This document shows positions 45,762 through 57,275 of a stretch of DNA of 64,000 nt, piece by piece. Origin of the DNA: Coprinopsis marcescibilis (Eukaryota > Basidiomycota > Agaricomycetes > Agaricales > Psathyrellaceae); assembly GCA_004369085.1 (NCBI GenBank), contig ML210260.1, positions 1-64,000 of the forward strand, given 5' to 3'. Position 1 is the first letter of the stretch, and each line of letters opens with the position of its first letter. The translations under genes were made by a program, and so were the position numbers. The notes under the pieces are model-generated. The model was not told where the DNA came from. It did no database searches and worked only from the letters and a program-made list of their open reading frames with translations.

Positions 45762-48136
45762 TGGATGGTACTGGTATATTAAATGGTTGGTATCTTGCAA
45801 TGTTTTGGTATTCTTGAGATGTTCGTAGCGTAAATTTTGAAGAAATGTAGGACCAAACGAGGCTCTCCAGCGCTAGGTTGGGGTCCGCACTGAGGTATTA
45901 GGAAGCTGAATACGAGAAAGGAATGTGAGGTGGCAAATGGTCCAGTCCGGTGAAATCGAGGGCGTTGGTGGTAGATATAGAGAAATCGTTGGGAATCGTG
46001 AGTCTCTACAGGTCTTGGTCGTCACTGAGTTGTAACAAGAAGGATACGTCGCCGAAAAAGATGCAAACCAAGTCAGTTCGATTCTCACCCTTTTCGCGTC
46101 CACAACCGTCCGGCATCATCATTCACCTCAATTACGTCAGCAAACATGTCAGCTCTTTTCTCATCCCTTACTACTGGCCTCTATAACTCTGCGTCGATTA
46201 CCGCAGTGCCAGTCTCGACACCTGTCTGGTCGCCTATCAGTACCTTTGGAGCCCAGGAAGGGCATCAGATAACCAGAGGTCCTGCTCATTGAGAAATTCA
46301 GTATTTACTGCCGCGGTTCAAGTTGCCCGTACGATTGATTATACGCCGTGTTGCACAAGTATCGAAATGTGTCTCAACATCACTCTCGGCAGACGCTTAC
46401 TGTTCAAGGTGAACTCGACTCGGACAATTGTCAGCCTTGAGACTCGGGGTGATATTAATCAAACCCAACACATCGGACGCAAGGTTGGTGGTGGCGCGAA
46501 GAAGCTTTAATTCGTATTTCTCTCATTAAATCGCTGCTTGTTTGGCCCACGCCTTTACTCGCCTCTCACAAACAGTCAACTAGATTGCCTAATGACGCGG
46601 TAATGATATCCTTCGATGCGAGTAGTTCTTTGGGAACCACGCCAATCGAGCCTCGAGCTTGGAAGGTTCTTCTTAGAGAAGAAGTGCCGCATGAAAGGAA
46701 GTAACCAACGTTGCTGTACAGAATCCTTCGTGTCGCCTTGACTTCTATCGGTGTTCTCGAGACCCAGAAAGCGACTGGTGTTATTTTGGCTATTGAAGTT
46801 CCTGCTCTACCTGTCCTTGAGGTAGGTCGCCCACTTCCGTGTGGAACGATATGGTGAGATGGTGAGTGGTAGAACTGATAGACCGGATGTTCTTTGTAAC
46901 CAGGGTGCATGGTGCTGCGCGGCGTGACTCTGGCGCGTCGCGGTAGGCCTGATTGGGGCTCTTTAGGGCAGGCTTAACCGCGCCCTCAAAAGTACGACTC
47001 GGGCAAACGTGAAGCTGTGAAGTACAAGTAAGTTCTGATGCCCGTGTGTTGCTATCCAGCTGCATGCTGCCCTGCAGTTCCCAAGGTTTCGCTATACCGG
47101 TAAGTACCTCGGGCGGGTCATCAATGCGAATCACTCAGTCTTCCACTCCAAGTCGCTTGGCACTAGGCTATCACTGGCCATATAATACTAGGTGGGTATG
47201 CAACTGTGAGCAGGACTTTGAACACTGCATCGTATCTCAGCAGCCTTGAAAAGCCAGTGGCTCCCTGCAATGGTGAGCCTAGGCAGGAGGCGAGCTTCTT
47301 GGTCTAACTTGAAGTTATCCGCTTGATCGACGAGGATTCCGAGGAGGTAGTGGAATGCTTGAAGTGCCCAATACTAGTAGACGGAGTCATCTCCGCAAGG
47401 GAGTCCAGTTCTCTGGTTTTGGGTCTTACAGCAGTTCAAACATCGGTTGGCGAGGTGGAGGGCAGTATCATCGCCGAGATGGAAGATGCTTTGCTGGAGG
47501 AGATAACAAAGCTTGAAGCATAGAACAGGATGGAGCTGAATCCTCGAAGTTGAGGATACAATCTCACCCGTTTACTCGTCACTGATTATATGCTGATATT
47601 CTACGCGTAATAGATGTCTGTCTAACACATGCAAACGCATCCAGAATCTAGCAAGCCATAATACCAAGGCGATCAGTTGGAAATCATCGCTGAAGGTGAT
47701 TTCTATGCGTACTGTGCTGAAAGACTGACTGCGAGAAGTAGATCGAGGTATCACAGGATGTCCGTTGTGTCCTAGTACCAAGTGAGGAGAACAATGGTAG
47801 TCATTTGGAATTTGGACACCATTACTTTGCGCAGCACGATGGCACGTGTGCGTAGAACTTCATTGTGGCTGCGTAAATTGAAGCCATTCAAGGTATGTTC
47901 CAGAACGTACAGGGAGAAGCACCAAAAGTTGCTGTTTAGCTGAACGCACAACCTGTCGCTGTTAGCTGCTGAGCTACATAACAGTCCGAGTTGGGGGCGT
48001 TGAGGTCTCCACCGACGCGGGTGTTTAGGGCAGGGCTAAGCGCGAGACTTTTTAAGCGGAGATTCAATCAATTTAGTCAATGACAACTCACGCACTGGGG
48101 CGCGACTACGTCGCGTGCAATTCTGTGCATAGAAAA
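45762..48136. other. Intergenic region, possibly with gene relics
   Basis: About 2.4 kb without a gene I can support. Two plus-strand stretches look protein-like: near 46585-46700 (VMISFDASSSLGTTPIEP, RAWKVLLREEVPHERK) and near 46700-46795 in another frame (NVAVQNPSCRLDFYRCSRDP). They do not join cleanly and may be remnants of a gene or of an unrecognised spliced one. Confidence 0.4.
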
Positions 48137-51100
48137 ATGAGTTCAGCTGAATCATCCCCTCTTCCCGTGGGGTTCGACGATGAAAGTAGGGCGTCGCACT
48201 CAGCCGCAGTTAGCACAGCGCCGTCTTCACCGCCAGGACACCCCCTGTCCGAGTATAGTCGCGCCTCGAGTGAACTTGAAATAATGGTTAGTAATTGCTT
48301 GTCTTACTTTCTGAGACGCTCAGTCCATTTTCTTTTAGGAAACCAAAGTCGCCGAGCAAGAAGCTGCAGATGAGGCTGAAAATCTGGTACGAGGTTTCGT
48401 AGGAGTCTCAGGGGCGTTTCTGACGTGTTGGCAGGCATTCACTTCTGAGAGACTGCAAAAACTGCAGACGGTCTTGGAAAGGTCTACAATTTACTCAAAT
48501 ATCCTGAGAGAGCGATTGGAAGAGGACCGCAAGAGACAAACTGAGCTCTTGGAGCAGGAACAACGAAAGGCGGGCTCCAAACGCTCCCGAACATCTGAGC
48601 GAGACGTCAAGGGCAAGAAGAAATTGAGAAGAGGCAAGGACGGAGATGCAGAGGCCGTCGAGGAAGAGGACAAGATTAAGACAGCAGAGGAGCTCGGAGT
48701 GTTCCAGCAACCGAAGCTTATTACTGGCGCGAAGCTAAAGCCATATCAACTGGAAGGGCTCCAGTGGATGGTGTCGCTGGATCAGAACGGAATTTCAGGA
48801 ATCCTCGGTACGTCTTTCGCAATACTTGCCGGGACCATTTAACCAACCCGCACCTATAGCTGACGAAATGGGCCTCGGCAAGGTATGGTCTAGTTGAAAT
48901 GTCACCGCGCTTTCTGACATACATTCATAGACCTTACAAACCATTGCTTTCAGTGCATACCTCCGAGAACGCAACAACAGCAGACCATTCCTCGTTGTGT
49001 GTCCTCTTAGTGTGTTGCACAATTGGGTGGCTGAGTACGAGAAGTTTGCACCAGAAGTATGTCTGCTTCTTTGCCCTTACTTCGTGTAATAACTGTCAGA
49101 AAAGATCCCAGTATGCATGTACCATGGTACACCAGCCGAGAGAGCGGAACTCAGAAACACAGTTATGTCTCTTGATCGAACGGAAGCGGTCCAACCCAAA
49201 CAGAAGGGCAAATCTCCAACGACGAAAAAAGGCCGTGGTCGACCCAGACCGTCGACGTCGGGTCGCAAATCCTCAAGGAAAGCAAAGGTGGACAGCGATT
49301 CTGAGGACGAACTAAACTCTATTCCTGTAACAACAAAACCCACAACTTCCTCCTTCCCCATTGTCATAACTACCTACGACATCATCATGAGAGACAGAAT
49401 CCATTTGTCGCGATACGAGTGGGGATATATTGTCGTCGACGAAGGCCATCGTTTGAAGAATCTTAACTGCAAGTTGATGAAGGAAATCAAGAAATACTCA
49501 AGTGCGGGTAGAATGATCCTGACTGGCACCCCTTTGCATGTAAGCCAGCAGCCCTTTTCCGTCTCCTTTCAGGTGCTGACCCCTTTGCAGAACAACCTCG
49601 CCGAACTGTGGTCTCTTCTGAATTTTATTCTGCCTGATATCTTCGACGATATCGAGACGTTCCAAGAATGGTTTGCACTTCGCTTCCTCTGCACTACCAA
49701 TTCTCTGACCTTTTGGCCTTTCTGATAAATAGGTTCAGCCTTCCAACACTGCAGCAATCCCTCCCTCAAGCCCAATCAAACCATATTATATCTTCATTGC
49801 ATGCGATTCTGAAGCCTTTCCTCCTGCGCCGGCTGAAGGTCGATGTCGAAATGAACCTCCCACCCAAGAAGGAATACGTACTCTATGCGCCTCTCAGTGT
49901 ACGCCAACGAGAGGCGTATGACAAGGTTCTTGACGGAAATATTCGAGACTGGCTCATTTCCGGCGGGACAGCAGGGAATGATGTGGCCTCCGCGTCACCG
50001 TTGGCTCCTGAACCACAGGCAGACGAGGCGGATGATGAGCCTGTCAGCAAGCGACGCGGCTCGAGAAGGGCGAAGGGAACGAAAAGTTATGCTGTTGACG
50101 GCGATGATGACGAGTACTTCGAGATGCTGGAACGAGGAGAGGTCGACCAGACTGGTGTTAAGCGTAAGCTAACCAGAGAGGAGGAAGCAGAGGAGGAAGC
50201 ACGGGTTGGAAGAGAGCATCAGCTCCGAGTCAAAGGTTTGTTCGATCTTGTATGGTTTTGATCCAGATCCTGACCGACATTACGCTTCTAGTCAAGCAGG
50301 TCAATAACATGCGGTTACAAAACGTCGTCATGCAGCTTCGGAAAGTATGCTCACACCCGTTTCTGTTTGACTGGCCCGTCGACGCCAAGACGAAAGAGCC
50401 AGTCCTTGGTGAAGAGCTGGTTAACGCGAGTGGAAAGATGATGGTCCTCGATCGTCTTCTGCGGGAGTTGTTCAGACGAGACCACAAGGTCCTCATTTTC
50501 AGCCAATTTACTACGATGCTGGATATCCTTCAGGTTCGCCGACATTGACGCCTTCCTTTTAACTTTGTCGTTGACCAAGCATCTAGGATTGGGCTGTCGA
50601 TGGCATGGGTTGGAACATCTGTCGGATCGACGGATCGTCAAGCCCCATGCAGCGGAAGGCGGAGATGGAACGTTTCCAGACCAGTGGAGATGCTCCTGAT
50701 GCTCCTCGACTGTTCCTTCTGAGCACGCGAGCTGGTGGCCTCGGTATCAATCTTGTGGCAGCTGACACCGTCATCTTCTACGACCAAGATTGGGTGAGTT
50801 GCCCCTGAAGCCACTTCCTTTTTGGTTGCTGACGGGTTTTACAGAATCCTCAAATGGACATCCAGGCCCAAGATCGCGCGCATAGGATTGGCCAGACGAG
50901 ACCTGTCTTGATCTTCAGACTTTTGAGTGCTCATACTATCGAAACTACGATCATGCAGCGCGCCACGGAGAAGAGGAAACTAGAGGCACTCGTTATCGCC
51001 AAGGGTGAGAAAGCTGTGTTCTTAGTTTTCATGATTGTAATTAACCATGGTGATGTCTCGCAGGTAAATTCAGAAAGCCTGCAGCAGCCGCGAGCAATAA

Positions 51101-51419
51101 GCGTGAAACAATGGCTGAATATGCAACTGATCTTCTCAGGCTCGAAGGGGAAAAAATCACAGTTGTTCCGAACACCCAGGAAGGAAAGGCAGGGGTCTTG
51201 AATGATGAGGAGCTTAACATGCTTTTGGATCGTAGTCCCGAAGTATTCTCGGATCGTGGAAAGGGCTGGACCTCGACTGCGGCAGCAGGGGAGTCTTTGG
51301 TGTCCAAAACCGGTACTGTGCATGGGAAACGAACAGCTTTCGCTGTTTATGAGGCTCCTGTGGAAGTGGGTAACGATGCATTGGCGCATATGTTCGGAGA
51401 GGACGCGAACGATGATTAG
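48137..51419 (+). CDS. IRC5: SNF2-family chromatin remodeller, Lsh/Irc5 type
   Basis: An ATP-dependent nucleosome remodeller related to HELLS/Lsh, which acts in genome stability and heterochromatin. A charged N-terminal coiled-coil region ([20 protein letters not shown]) precedes the ATPase. Motifs in order: [38 protein letters not shown] (Walker A), [36 protein letters not shown] (DEGH box), [20 protein letters not shown], then after an acidic insert [55 protein letters not shown] and [17 protein letters not shown]. The C-terminal part ends [17 protein letters not shown] at 51419. About ten introns are present. An upstream in-frame ATG at 48080 would add 19 residues; 48137 is preferred because MSSAESS starts the low-complexity head. 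It appears complete. Confidence 0.92.
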
Positions 51420-52126
51420 ATCTTAACCCTGCTTTCGTGGCCCCTGTTTCTTGATGCACTCTGTTTTACATCGCTCTCTCGTGTGTCGTTGTCTTTGTAC
51501 TTCGCTGTTCGCTAATACGCTGTTATATTTTCGTAGGATATCCATCTAATTCATCTTATCATGGGCATTTGACCATTTCTTGCCATCTCTCCGCAGCTAG
51601 CTTTCACTGGGTTTCTCCGTTGTCGCTCACGGGGGTGTTGCCCTGGTTAATTCACAAGGTTTCCATCCATATGGAGGAATGCTCTGAATGAATTGGGTGG
51701 GTGGGTGGGTGATCAAATCCGACATCGACTCTGTTCGCCGGCATCACCTAATGCCACCCCTCTAATAAACCTTTATCTCCCTTATTTCCGCCAGGGTGGC
51801 TGGTTAGGTCCTGATAAGACAAAAGATTGAGTTGAAGAACTCGACCACCGCTTGCGGTCCATCAGGGTTCTCGACCACGTTACTGGTGTGTCCACATTTC
51901 AAACTCGGGAACCCAATGGCAGGGCTGGAAAGTGACGATCACTGTCTTTGGAAGAGGTACTTAGGTATGCCCAGGGCGTTGGCAATAAAGGTTCTACACT
52001 CGGTTTACCCTTCTCCTCCTTCTCTCTTTCTTGAAACTCTTCAGAACATGTACGTCTTATTGAACTCTTTCTTCGCATTCTGTCTTGACCGCGTTTTCCT
52101 TCAGACACGAAATCTTTTGAACGACA
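51420..52126. other. Intergenic region with a short GGGT repeat
   Basis: About 700 bp, containing 3' UTR of the remodeller, a small GGGT tandem run near 51697-51712 and the promoter of the first Trf4-like gene. Nothing else is recognised. Confidence 0.5.
51697..51712. repeat. (GGGT)n microsatellite
   Basis: Four consecutive GGGT units are followed directly by GATC. It lies about 280 bp past the remodeller stop, in non-coding DNA. Confidence 0.6.
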
Positions 52127-53503
52127 ATGTCGGAAGAGGTCCTCGGAATTATGCTCAGGGAAAACATCATGGCAGGCCTACCTTCACGAATGAAGGCCTA
52201 CAAGGATTATATGGGTCTCGGTGTTCCTCCGTGCGGAGAATACGCACCGAAACCGACGAGCATCGATCCTCCGCCTTGGATGCCTGCTCAACACAATCCT
52301 GGGGTGTTTCAGCGACTTTCGTGCGTTTACGTTTACACTGACTCTTTTGCTCAATCCGTTTGCTTAATCAAAATCGCTCTTGCTATTAGGCTCCACCGCG
52401 AGATCGAACACTTTATGGCGTATATGAGGCCGACGAACGAGGAGGTCATCATTCGGAAAGACCTTATTTCTCGGTTTACGAGACTCGTTGGGAGGGTCGA
52501 CTCAAAGGCCAAGGTTCGCTGCGTTGGCCCGGAAGCAACTGGACTCTGCTTCCCAACGTCTGACATTGACATGGTCATTACGTTTGGAAGTTCCAGTATC
52601 GGACCTTCTGTGCTACACTCTAGCTCTTCCACCAAGGCGAGGTTCTCCGAGTTGGAATTCAAGATACGAAGCTCGGGGTTCGCGAGCAAAATTGATTCTT
52701 TCTTGACCGGGCCTGTTCCTTTGTTAAGGATCAGGGATGCGGTGACTGGGGTTAAGATCGAGCTCACCGCGGCGACGGATGACCACGGTGTTAGGGCGGC
52801 GGAGGCGGTTCAAGCTTGGACGAGGTCGGAGAATAGGTCGGTCATAGAGAGTTTGGTGATGGTTCTCAAGTTGTTCTTAGCCATCCGGCGACTGGATACG
52901 ACCTATTCCGGAGGGGTCAACATGTATATGCTGGTGTGGATGGTGGTTGCGTGGGTTGAGCTCGAGCTGCCAAAGTTGTCATTGGGGAAGGGAGCGTCGT
53001 ATTCCCGACGGGATGAGGTCAATCCTAGGATGGTCTCGTCTCATGGGCTGTCATCGAAACCTTGGCACTCAACAACCACCCCATCGTCATACCCTGACCC
53101 TATCAATCTAGGTGTCGCTCTGACCTCGTTTCTCAAGTTTTACGGAGAAGAATTCGACGCAACCACCGCAACGATCCGGTTCTCCGAGAATTCCGTGACG
53201 TACGCTGTCAAAAATCGACTCTATTCGCACTCCACCTTGCAGGAATACTTGATTTCTGTTACGGATCCTGTGGACGCTGATGTCGACCTCGGGTTGAAGG
53301 CGTACGCGATCAAACATGTTCAAGCCAGTTTCCTCGAGGCCTACCAAGCACTGGAGTCGCTGGAACATGGTTATGGCAGCCGAAGCCAGATGGTAAAGGC
53401 CAGGATGCAGGGAACTTTGGGCTGTCTTTTGGGTGGAGACTATACGCATTTTATTTTCAGGCGGAAGAGAATTTTAGAGAAGTGGAGGAGAAGTAAATAT
53501 TGA
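52127..53503 (+). CDS. Trf4-like nucleotidyltransferase, tandem copy 1
   Basis: Related to non-canonical poly(A)/uridylyl transferases. The head MSEEVLGIMLRENIMAGLPS is shared with copy 2. The transferase motif reads CVGPEATGLCFPTSDIDMVI, with the DxD aspartates present but Pro in place of the Ser of the usual GS. The third aspartate region is near VKIELTAATDDHGVRAAEAV. The PAP-associated part follows (VMVLKLFLAIRRLDTTYSGG, NLGVALTSFLKFYGEEFDAT), ending KRILEKWRRSKY. It is much shorter than Trf4/Trf5 of yeast and has no visible RNA-binding extension. The reading frame is continuous, but 52321-52389 (69 nt, GTGCGT to TATTAG) corresponds to the intron position of copy 2 and is most likely an in-frame intron without a stop. 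With it removed, the helix continues RLHREIEHFMAYM. Nuclear or cytoplasmic location is unknown. Confidence 0.8.
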   Translation: MSEEVLGIMLRENIMAGLPSRMKAYKDYMGLGVPPCGEYAPKPTSIDPPPWMPAQHNPGVFQRLSCVYVYTDSFAQSVCLIKIALAIRLHREIEHFMAYMRPTNEEVIIRKDLISRFTRLVGRVDSKAKVRCVGPEATGLCFPTSDIDMVITFGSSSIGPSVLHSSSSTKARFSELEFKIRSSGFASKIDSFLTGPVPLLRIRDAVTGVKIELTAATDDHGVRAAEAVQAWTRSENRSVIESLVMVLKLFLAIRRLDTTYSGGVNMYMLVWMVVAWVELELPKLSLGKGASYSRRDEVNPRMVSSHGLSSKPWHSTTTPSSYPDPINLGVALTSFLKFYGEEFDATTATIRFSENSVTYAVKNRLYSHSTLQEYLISVTDPVDADVDLGLKAYAIKHVQASFLEAYQALESLEHGYGSRSQMVKARMQGTLGCLLGGDYTHFIFRRKRILEKWRRSKY

Positions 53504-54161
53504 TGGCTTCAAGTACATTAGCTTGAATTAGTGCTGAGCCTGGCATTTTTCAGAACATACATTGTCTTGATTTCAGCATCATGATCAGATTGCTTACAGA
53601 CGAACCTTAGATTTCAACTTCAGAGCTGAAATGAAGTATTTGCCTTGCAGAGGAATCGAACCCCTCGTATTTGGGCCTTGGCTTTTTGCGCCATCATGAG
53701 GAGCTGCGTCTCTCTTCTCCTCCAAGTTCCTTGTCCGAATGACTGCAACGGATTGTACATCGTTTCTGCCAGGCTATTCATGTATTGAAATATATGATAT
53801 CCATACACATAGGGTTTGTAGCGCAACGACCCAGCAGGTTTACGTCTACTCAACGCTGTTCTCAAGACTTCAAGAGGACGTTGGCTCCACTCACATGTTA
53901 CTTACGCTCGCTCCTCTACAAGAAGCAGAAGTACGCGGGTAGCACCCGTTCAGGCGTTTCCCGCAGTCAGAAAGCAATAAGGTGGGAGTTCTGCCGCTGA
54001 TGTGTGAGGGGCTTCCAAATTTAAACTGCTTAAATGAACGGCTCCCACAGGGTCAGTTCTCATTCCTCTCCTTCCCCGCAGTTCACCGTCACCTACTCAG
54101 GTTAACCTTTGAGAACGCATATCTCACCTTCAATCTGCCGCTGGATTCCCACTCTAAAAGC
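53504..54161. other. Spacer between the two Trf4-like genes
   Basis: About 660 bp. The minus strand holds a tRNA T-arm-like hairpin at 53649-53665, listed separately, inside an 81-codon open frame with no recognisable domain. The rest is presumably promoter of copy 2. Confidence 0.45.
53649..53665 (-). other. tRNA T-arm-like hairpin with Pol III B-box sequence
   Basis: On the minus strand AGGGGTTCGATTCCTCT forms a 5-bp stem and a TTCGATT loop, and contains the B-box consensus GGTTCGANTCC. Upstream, TGGCGCAAAAAGCC faintly recalls an A-box. The 5' acceptor strand and an anticodon loop with U33 are missing, so this is not a functional tRNA. It may be a tRNA or SINE relic. Confidence 0.3.
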
Positions 54162-55496
54162 ATGTCAGGTCGAATGCTGAAAGAAAACATCATGGCGGGA
54201 CTTCCTTCCCGTATGAAGTCTTATAACGACTATGTTGGAGAAGTAGTCCCACCATGTGGAGAGTTCGCGCCTCGGTCCGCCTCCATCACCCCTCCTTGGA
54301 TGGATATTAAAGCTGAGGCAGGGTCAGCCAACCGTACTTCGTAGGATAACATCTTTTCGCTATTTCGAGCGCGGAACTGACCCTTCACTGACTGCAGGCT
54401 ACATGACGAGATAAAGCTTTTCATATCGTATATGAGGCTCACAGAGGACGAAAGGCTGCTCAGAAAGGACCTCATCTCGCGCTTCACTCGTCTAATTGCC
54501 AAGCTCGACTCGGCCTCCTCAATGCGATGTGTCGGTTCTTCAGTAACGGGACTATGCTTCCCGACGTCCGACATCGACATGGTCATCACATTCCGGCCCT
54601 CCCACCAATCCTTCCTCGGGCCCAGCAGTCCAAAGTACAGGCTCAGTAGCCTGGTGAGCAAGATCGACACGTCTAGATTCGCAAGCAAGATTGAATCGAT
54701 TTTGAATGCATCCGTTCCTTTGCTCAGAATCACAGATGCGAAAACAGGACTTCAAATAGACCTGACATCTGATAACGGTCATGGCGTTAGGGCGACAGAG
54801 GCAGTGGAGACCTGGCTCAATTGCGGAGAGAGAAGGGTGATAAAGGGATTGGTTATGGTTCTCAAGTTATTTTTGGCCATGCGTCGACTGGGGACGACAT
54901 ACACTGGGGGAATCAACTCTTATCTCCTATTTTGGATGGTTGTCGCCTGGGTGAAGCTTGAATTGCCGGACCTCCTGTCGGGAAAAAAGTCGCCGAGTAC
55001 AACCCAGGTCAGGGGCGACAACTCCTTGGACGACCTGCTATCCAGGATGGGGACGCTGTCCCTGCAGGGGCCTCCATCTCAAGTGTACACCCGTGATGAC
55101 CAACAGACCGACGTGAAGCACGTTGACCTCGGCGTTGCCCTCAAGTCCATTCTCAAATTCTATGGCGAATCGTTCGACGCTAAATCAACAAAAATCGAGA
55201 TTTCCTCGGATTCAGTAAGGTACAGGTACAAGGGGACGTTTTACTCTGTCCAGCCCTTTCTTTTATCTATAAACGACCCAGCAGCACTCGTCAACGACGA
55301 CATGGGATCAAAGGCCTATGCTTTTAAACACGTACAAGCGACGTTCCGCGAAGCCTATCGCAAGTTAGAGTTGGCGGAAGGTAGGAATATGAAAAAGAGC
55401 GGAGGGACGCTGGCATACATTCTGGATGGAGACTATTCTGCCTTTGTATCCAAGCGAGAAGCAATGGTGCAGAAGTGGAGAAGAAGCCGCAATTGA
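54162..55496 (+). CDS. Trf4-like nucleotidyltransferase, tandem copy 2
   Basis: A paralogue of the gene at 52127 in the same orientation. It opens MSGRMLKENIMAGLPSRMKS, then YNDYVGEVVPPCGEFAPRSA. A GT-AG intron lies in the region 54325-54400. Its catalytic motif CVGSSVTGLCFPTSDIDMVI keeps the GS and both aspartates; a third acidic position is in LQIDLTSDNGHGVRATEAVE. PAP-associated sequence follows (VMVLKLFLAMRRLGTTYTGG, DLGVALKSILKFYGESFDAK), and the end is EAMVQKWRRSRN. A polar, Ser-rich linker separates the helix DLLSGKKSPSTTQ from the DLGVAL block and differs from copy 1. The motif set predicts an active ribonucleotidyl transferase; the substrate is unknown. Because the GS motif is intact, this copy is the likelier functional one. 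Confidence 0.82.
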
Positions 55497-56202
55497 CCAT
55501 GGCGTCGATTGTAGTATTGGTACTAGAGAAAGGCCCATTTGTTGTCCAAGCTGACTCTTCTTTTATTTGTATGCATGTATGTAGCGTACGGCTTGAATAG
55601 GGAGCGTATGTACTGTGAATCGAACTGTTGTATAATGTATATATGTACCGGGAGGTATGGGATCAAATAACAATTATCTTGGGTCTTCAAGTTTAACCTC
55701 TAGAGAGTCTTGGGCGGCCATCCTGCACCCAGGTACGATACACACGGATGTATACGTAGAGGTTGTGGCATATAAGAACTTTGGTGAATGTGCCGACATG
55801 CTTCCCTTGAGGCTTTGACGACCATGAAATCCATTATCCCTTTGATAGTCATGATATCGTGGCAGGTTACCCACTCGTGGGCTGGATGAAACCCACCATT
55901 TAAGTGTCGCTTGACGGCTGTTGTAGGCGTCTGGGCCTCGAATTGATGGGTGCGATTGTTTCGTCCGTCCGACGGATGTCCCTTTGAGAACAATGGACGG
56001 GCCGGTGTGTCAGCCTTCAAGTTTGACAGTATCAAAGGGAAACTGATGGTTCAAATTCCTGGTGAAAGGACAATTGTCCTAACATATTTTCTTTGAAAGC
56101 AATGAATCCCCAATCCCAACCCTTTTTAATCCGAGTCGCACATTGCGCCTATCCGCAGAGCTCTCTCCCCGTTCAAAGGTCATCCCCATCGTTCTCTCCG
56201 CA
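55497..56202. other. Intergenic region
   Basis: About 700 bp. A minus-strand open frame at 55700-56035 has no ATG start and no recognisable family. The interval is treated as non-coding. Confidence 0.4.
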
Positions 56203-57275
56203 ATGCCCATGTACAGTACCTCTGAAACTTTCAAGTTAAAATTCCGGTAAGCATTCCCTTTGTCTTTGGAATCGATTTCCTTGCACATGCAGCTGGGCTA
56301 GTTAGTTCACCACACTTACGACGATTTCTCTCCCTCAGGAATTTGATCTATTGCGCAAATCTTCTTGAAAGCGACTAGTATGTGCAGTTTCTGGCTGCTG
56401 TACCTCGCCGAACTCGTGCTCACAAACCGTTCATATACGATAGCCTCAGTCTCAGAGAAAGGGAACTGGCAGGCCTGCTCTCAATGAGCCTCAAAGAGTT
56501 CAGACACTTCCGAGCCGTCGCGCAGCATCCGCGATTCCCGAGGACCCCAGCCCAGTGCGTACACTCGCCTCGTCAAGCCTATTTCCAAGAACGCGTCATT
56601 ACCCTCCATCCAATACGAGCCACTTATGCAATTGCACCCCAGATTAGCCGAGAGTTACGCAGCGCTCGAGTTATACAACTACGCGACGTTCGGTGCGAAC
56701 AGCAACGATGGCGTCCCGTTTTGCTACACGAACCTCGGGGGCTCCTCGCAAGACTTGGAGAGGACTCTCGAGAGGTACGAGTCTGACGAAAAAGAGGTCA
56801 AGCGGATTTGTATACTTCAGTTCTTGGACATCGTCGTCCAAACTCCACCAAGTTCAACACCGGGCCACGAGCAAGGGTGAGTGTTTCGGACTGTTCAAAA
56901 AAAGAATCACAGCATACCCATAATGCATAGGGCTACCACCGGCACTCAAGATGAAGTTACCGCTCCTATTCCTATCACTGAGACGCCACTTGATAAGTTC
57001 CACCCAACCAAGTGCCGCTGGCGCACGCCAATGGACTTGGACGTCAAGAGGCCCGCTTCCTGTACCACCCAAACATTTACAGACATGGACACCTTATGGA
57101 AGCACGTCGCGAATGTCCACATTTTGCCGCAATATCGCAATGCGTATCCCTTCCCACGGCGCTCATATGCCAGTGGGATATGTTTTGCGAAGCTCGACAT
57201 CCACGCTGCCAGTCGATCGTAAAGGCCCATCTGGCAGTTCACTGCTCGATTTATTCGGTGTACAACTCGGAATAG
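56203..57275 (+). CDS. Putative C2H2 zinc-finger protein (uncertain exon model)
   Basis: Exons inferred by eye: MPMYSTSETFKLKFR at 56203, then NLIYCANLLESD, then a Lys/Arg/Pro-rich block (RKGTGRPALNEPQRVQTLPS), then NASLPSIQYEPLMQLHPRLA and ESYAALELYNYATFGANSND, GVPFCYTNLGGSSQDLERTL, ending PPSSTPGHEQG before a further intron. The next exon holds FHPTKCRWRTPMDLDVKRPA, SCTTQTFTDMDTLWKHVANV and H, a spaced Cys2-His2 pattern. A second Cys/His cluster (ICQWDMFCEARHPRC, KAHLAVHC) continues in a shifted frame, so an intron must lie between. Two zinc fingers and a disordered acidic or basic head suggest a DNA- or RNA-binding protein. Internal junctions and the ends are uncertain. Confidence 0.5.

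Noticed and set aside
47323..47523. Plus-strand open frame with acidic residues (SEEVVECLKCPILVDG)
   Set aside because: No ATG start, no flanking exon and no recognisable family.
55674..56035. Minus-strand open frame ending LGAGWPPKTL
   Set aside because: It begins with TTG, lacks a family match and lies in an apparent spacer.
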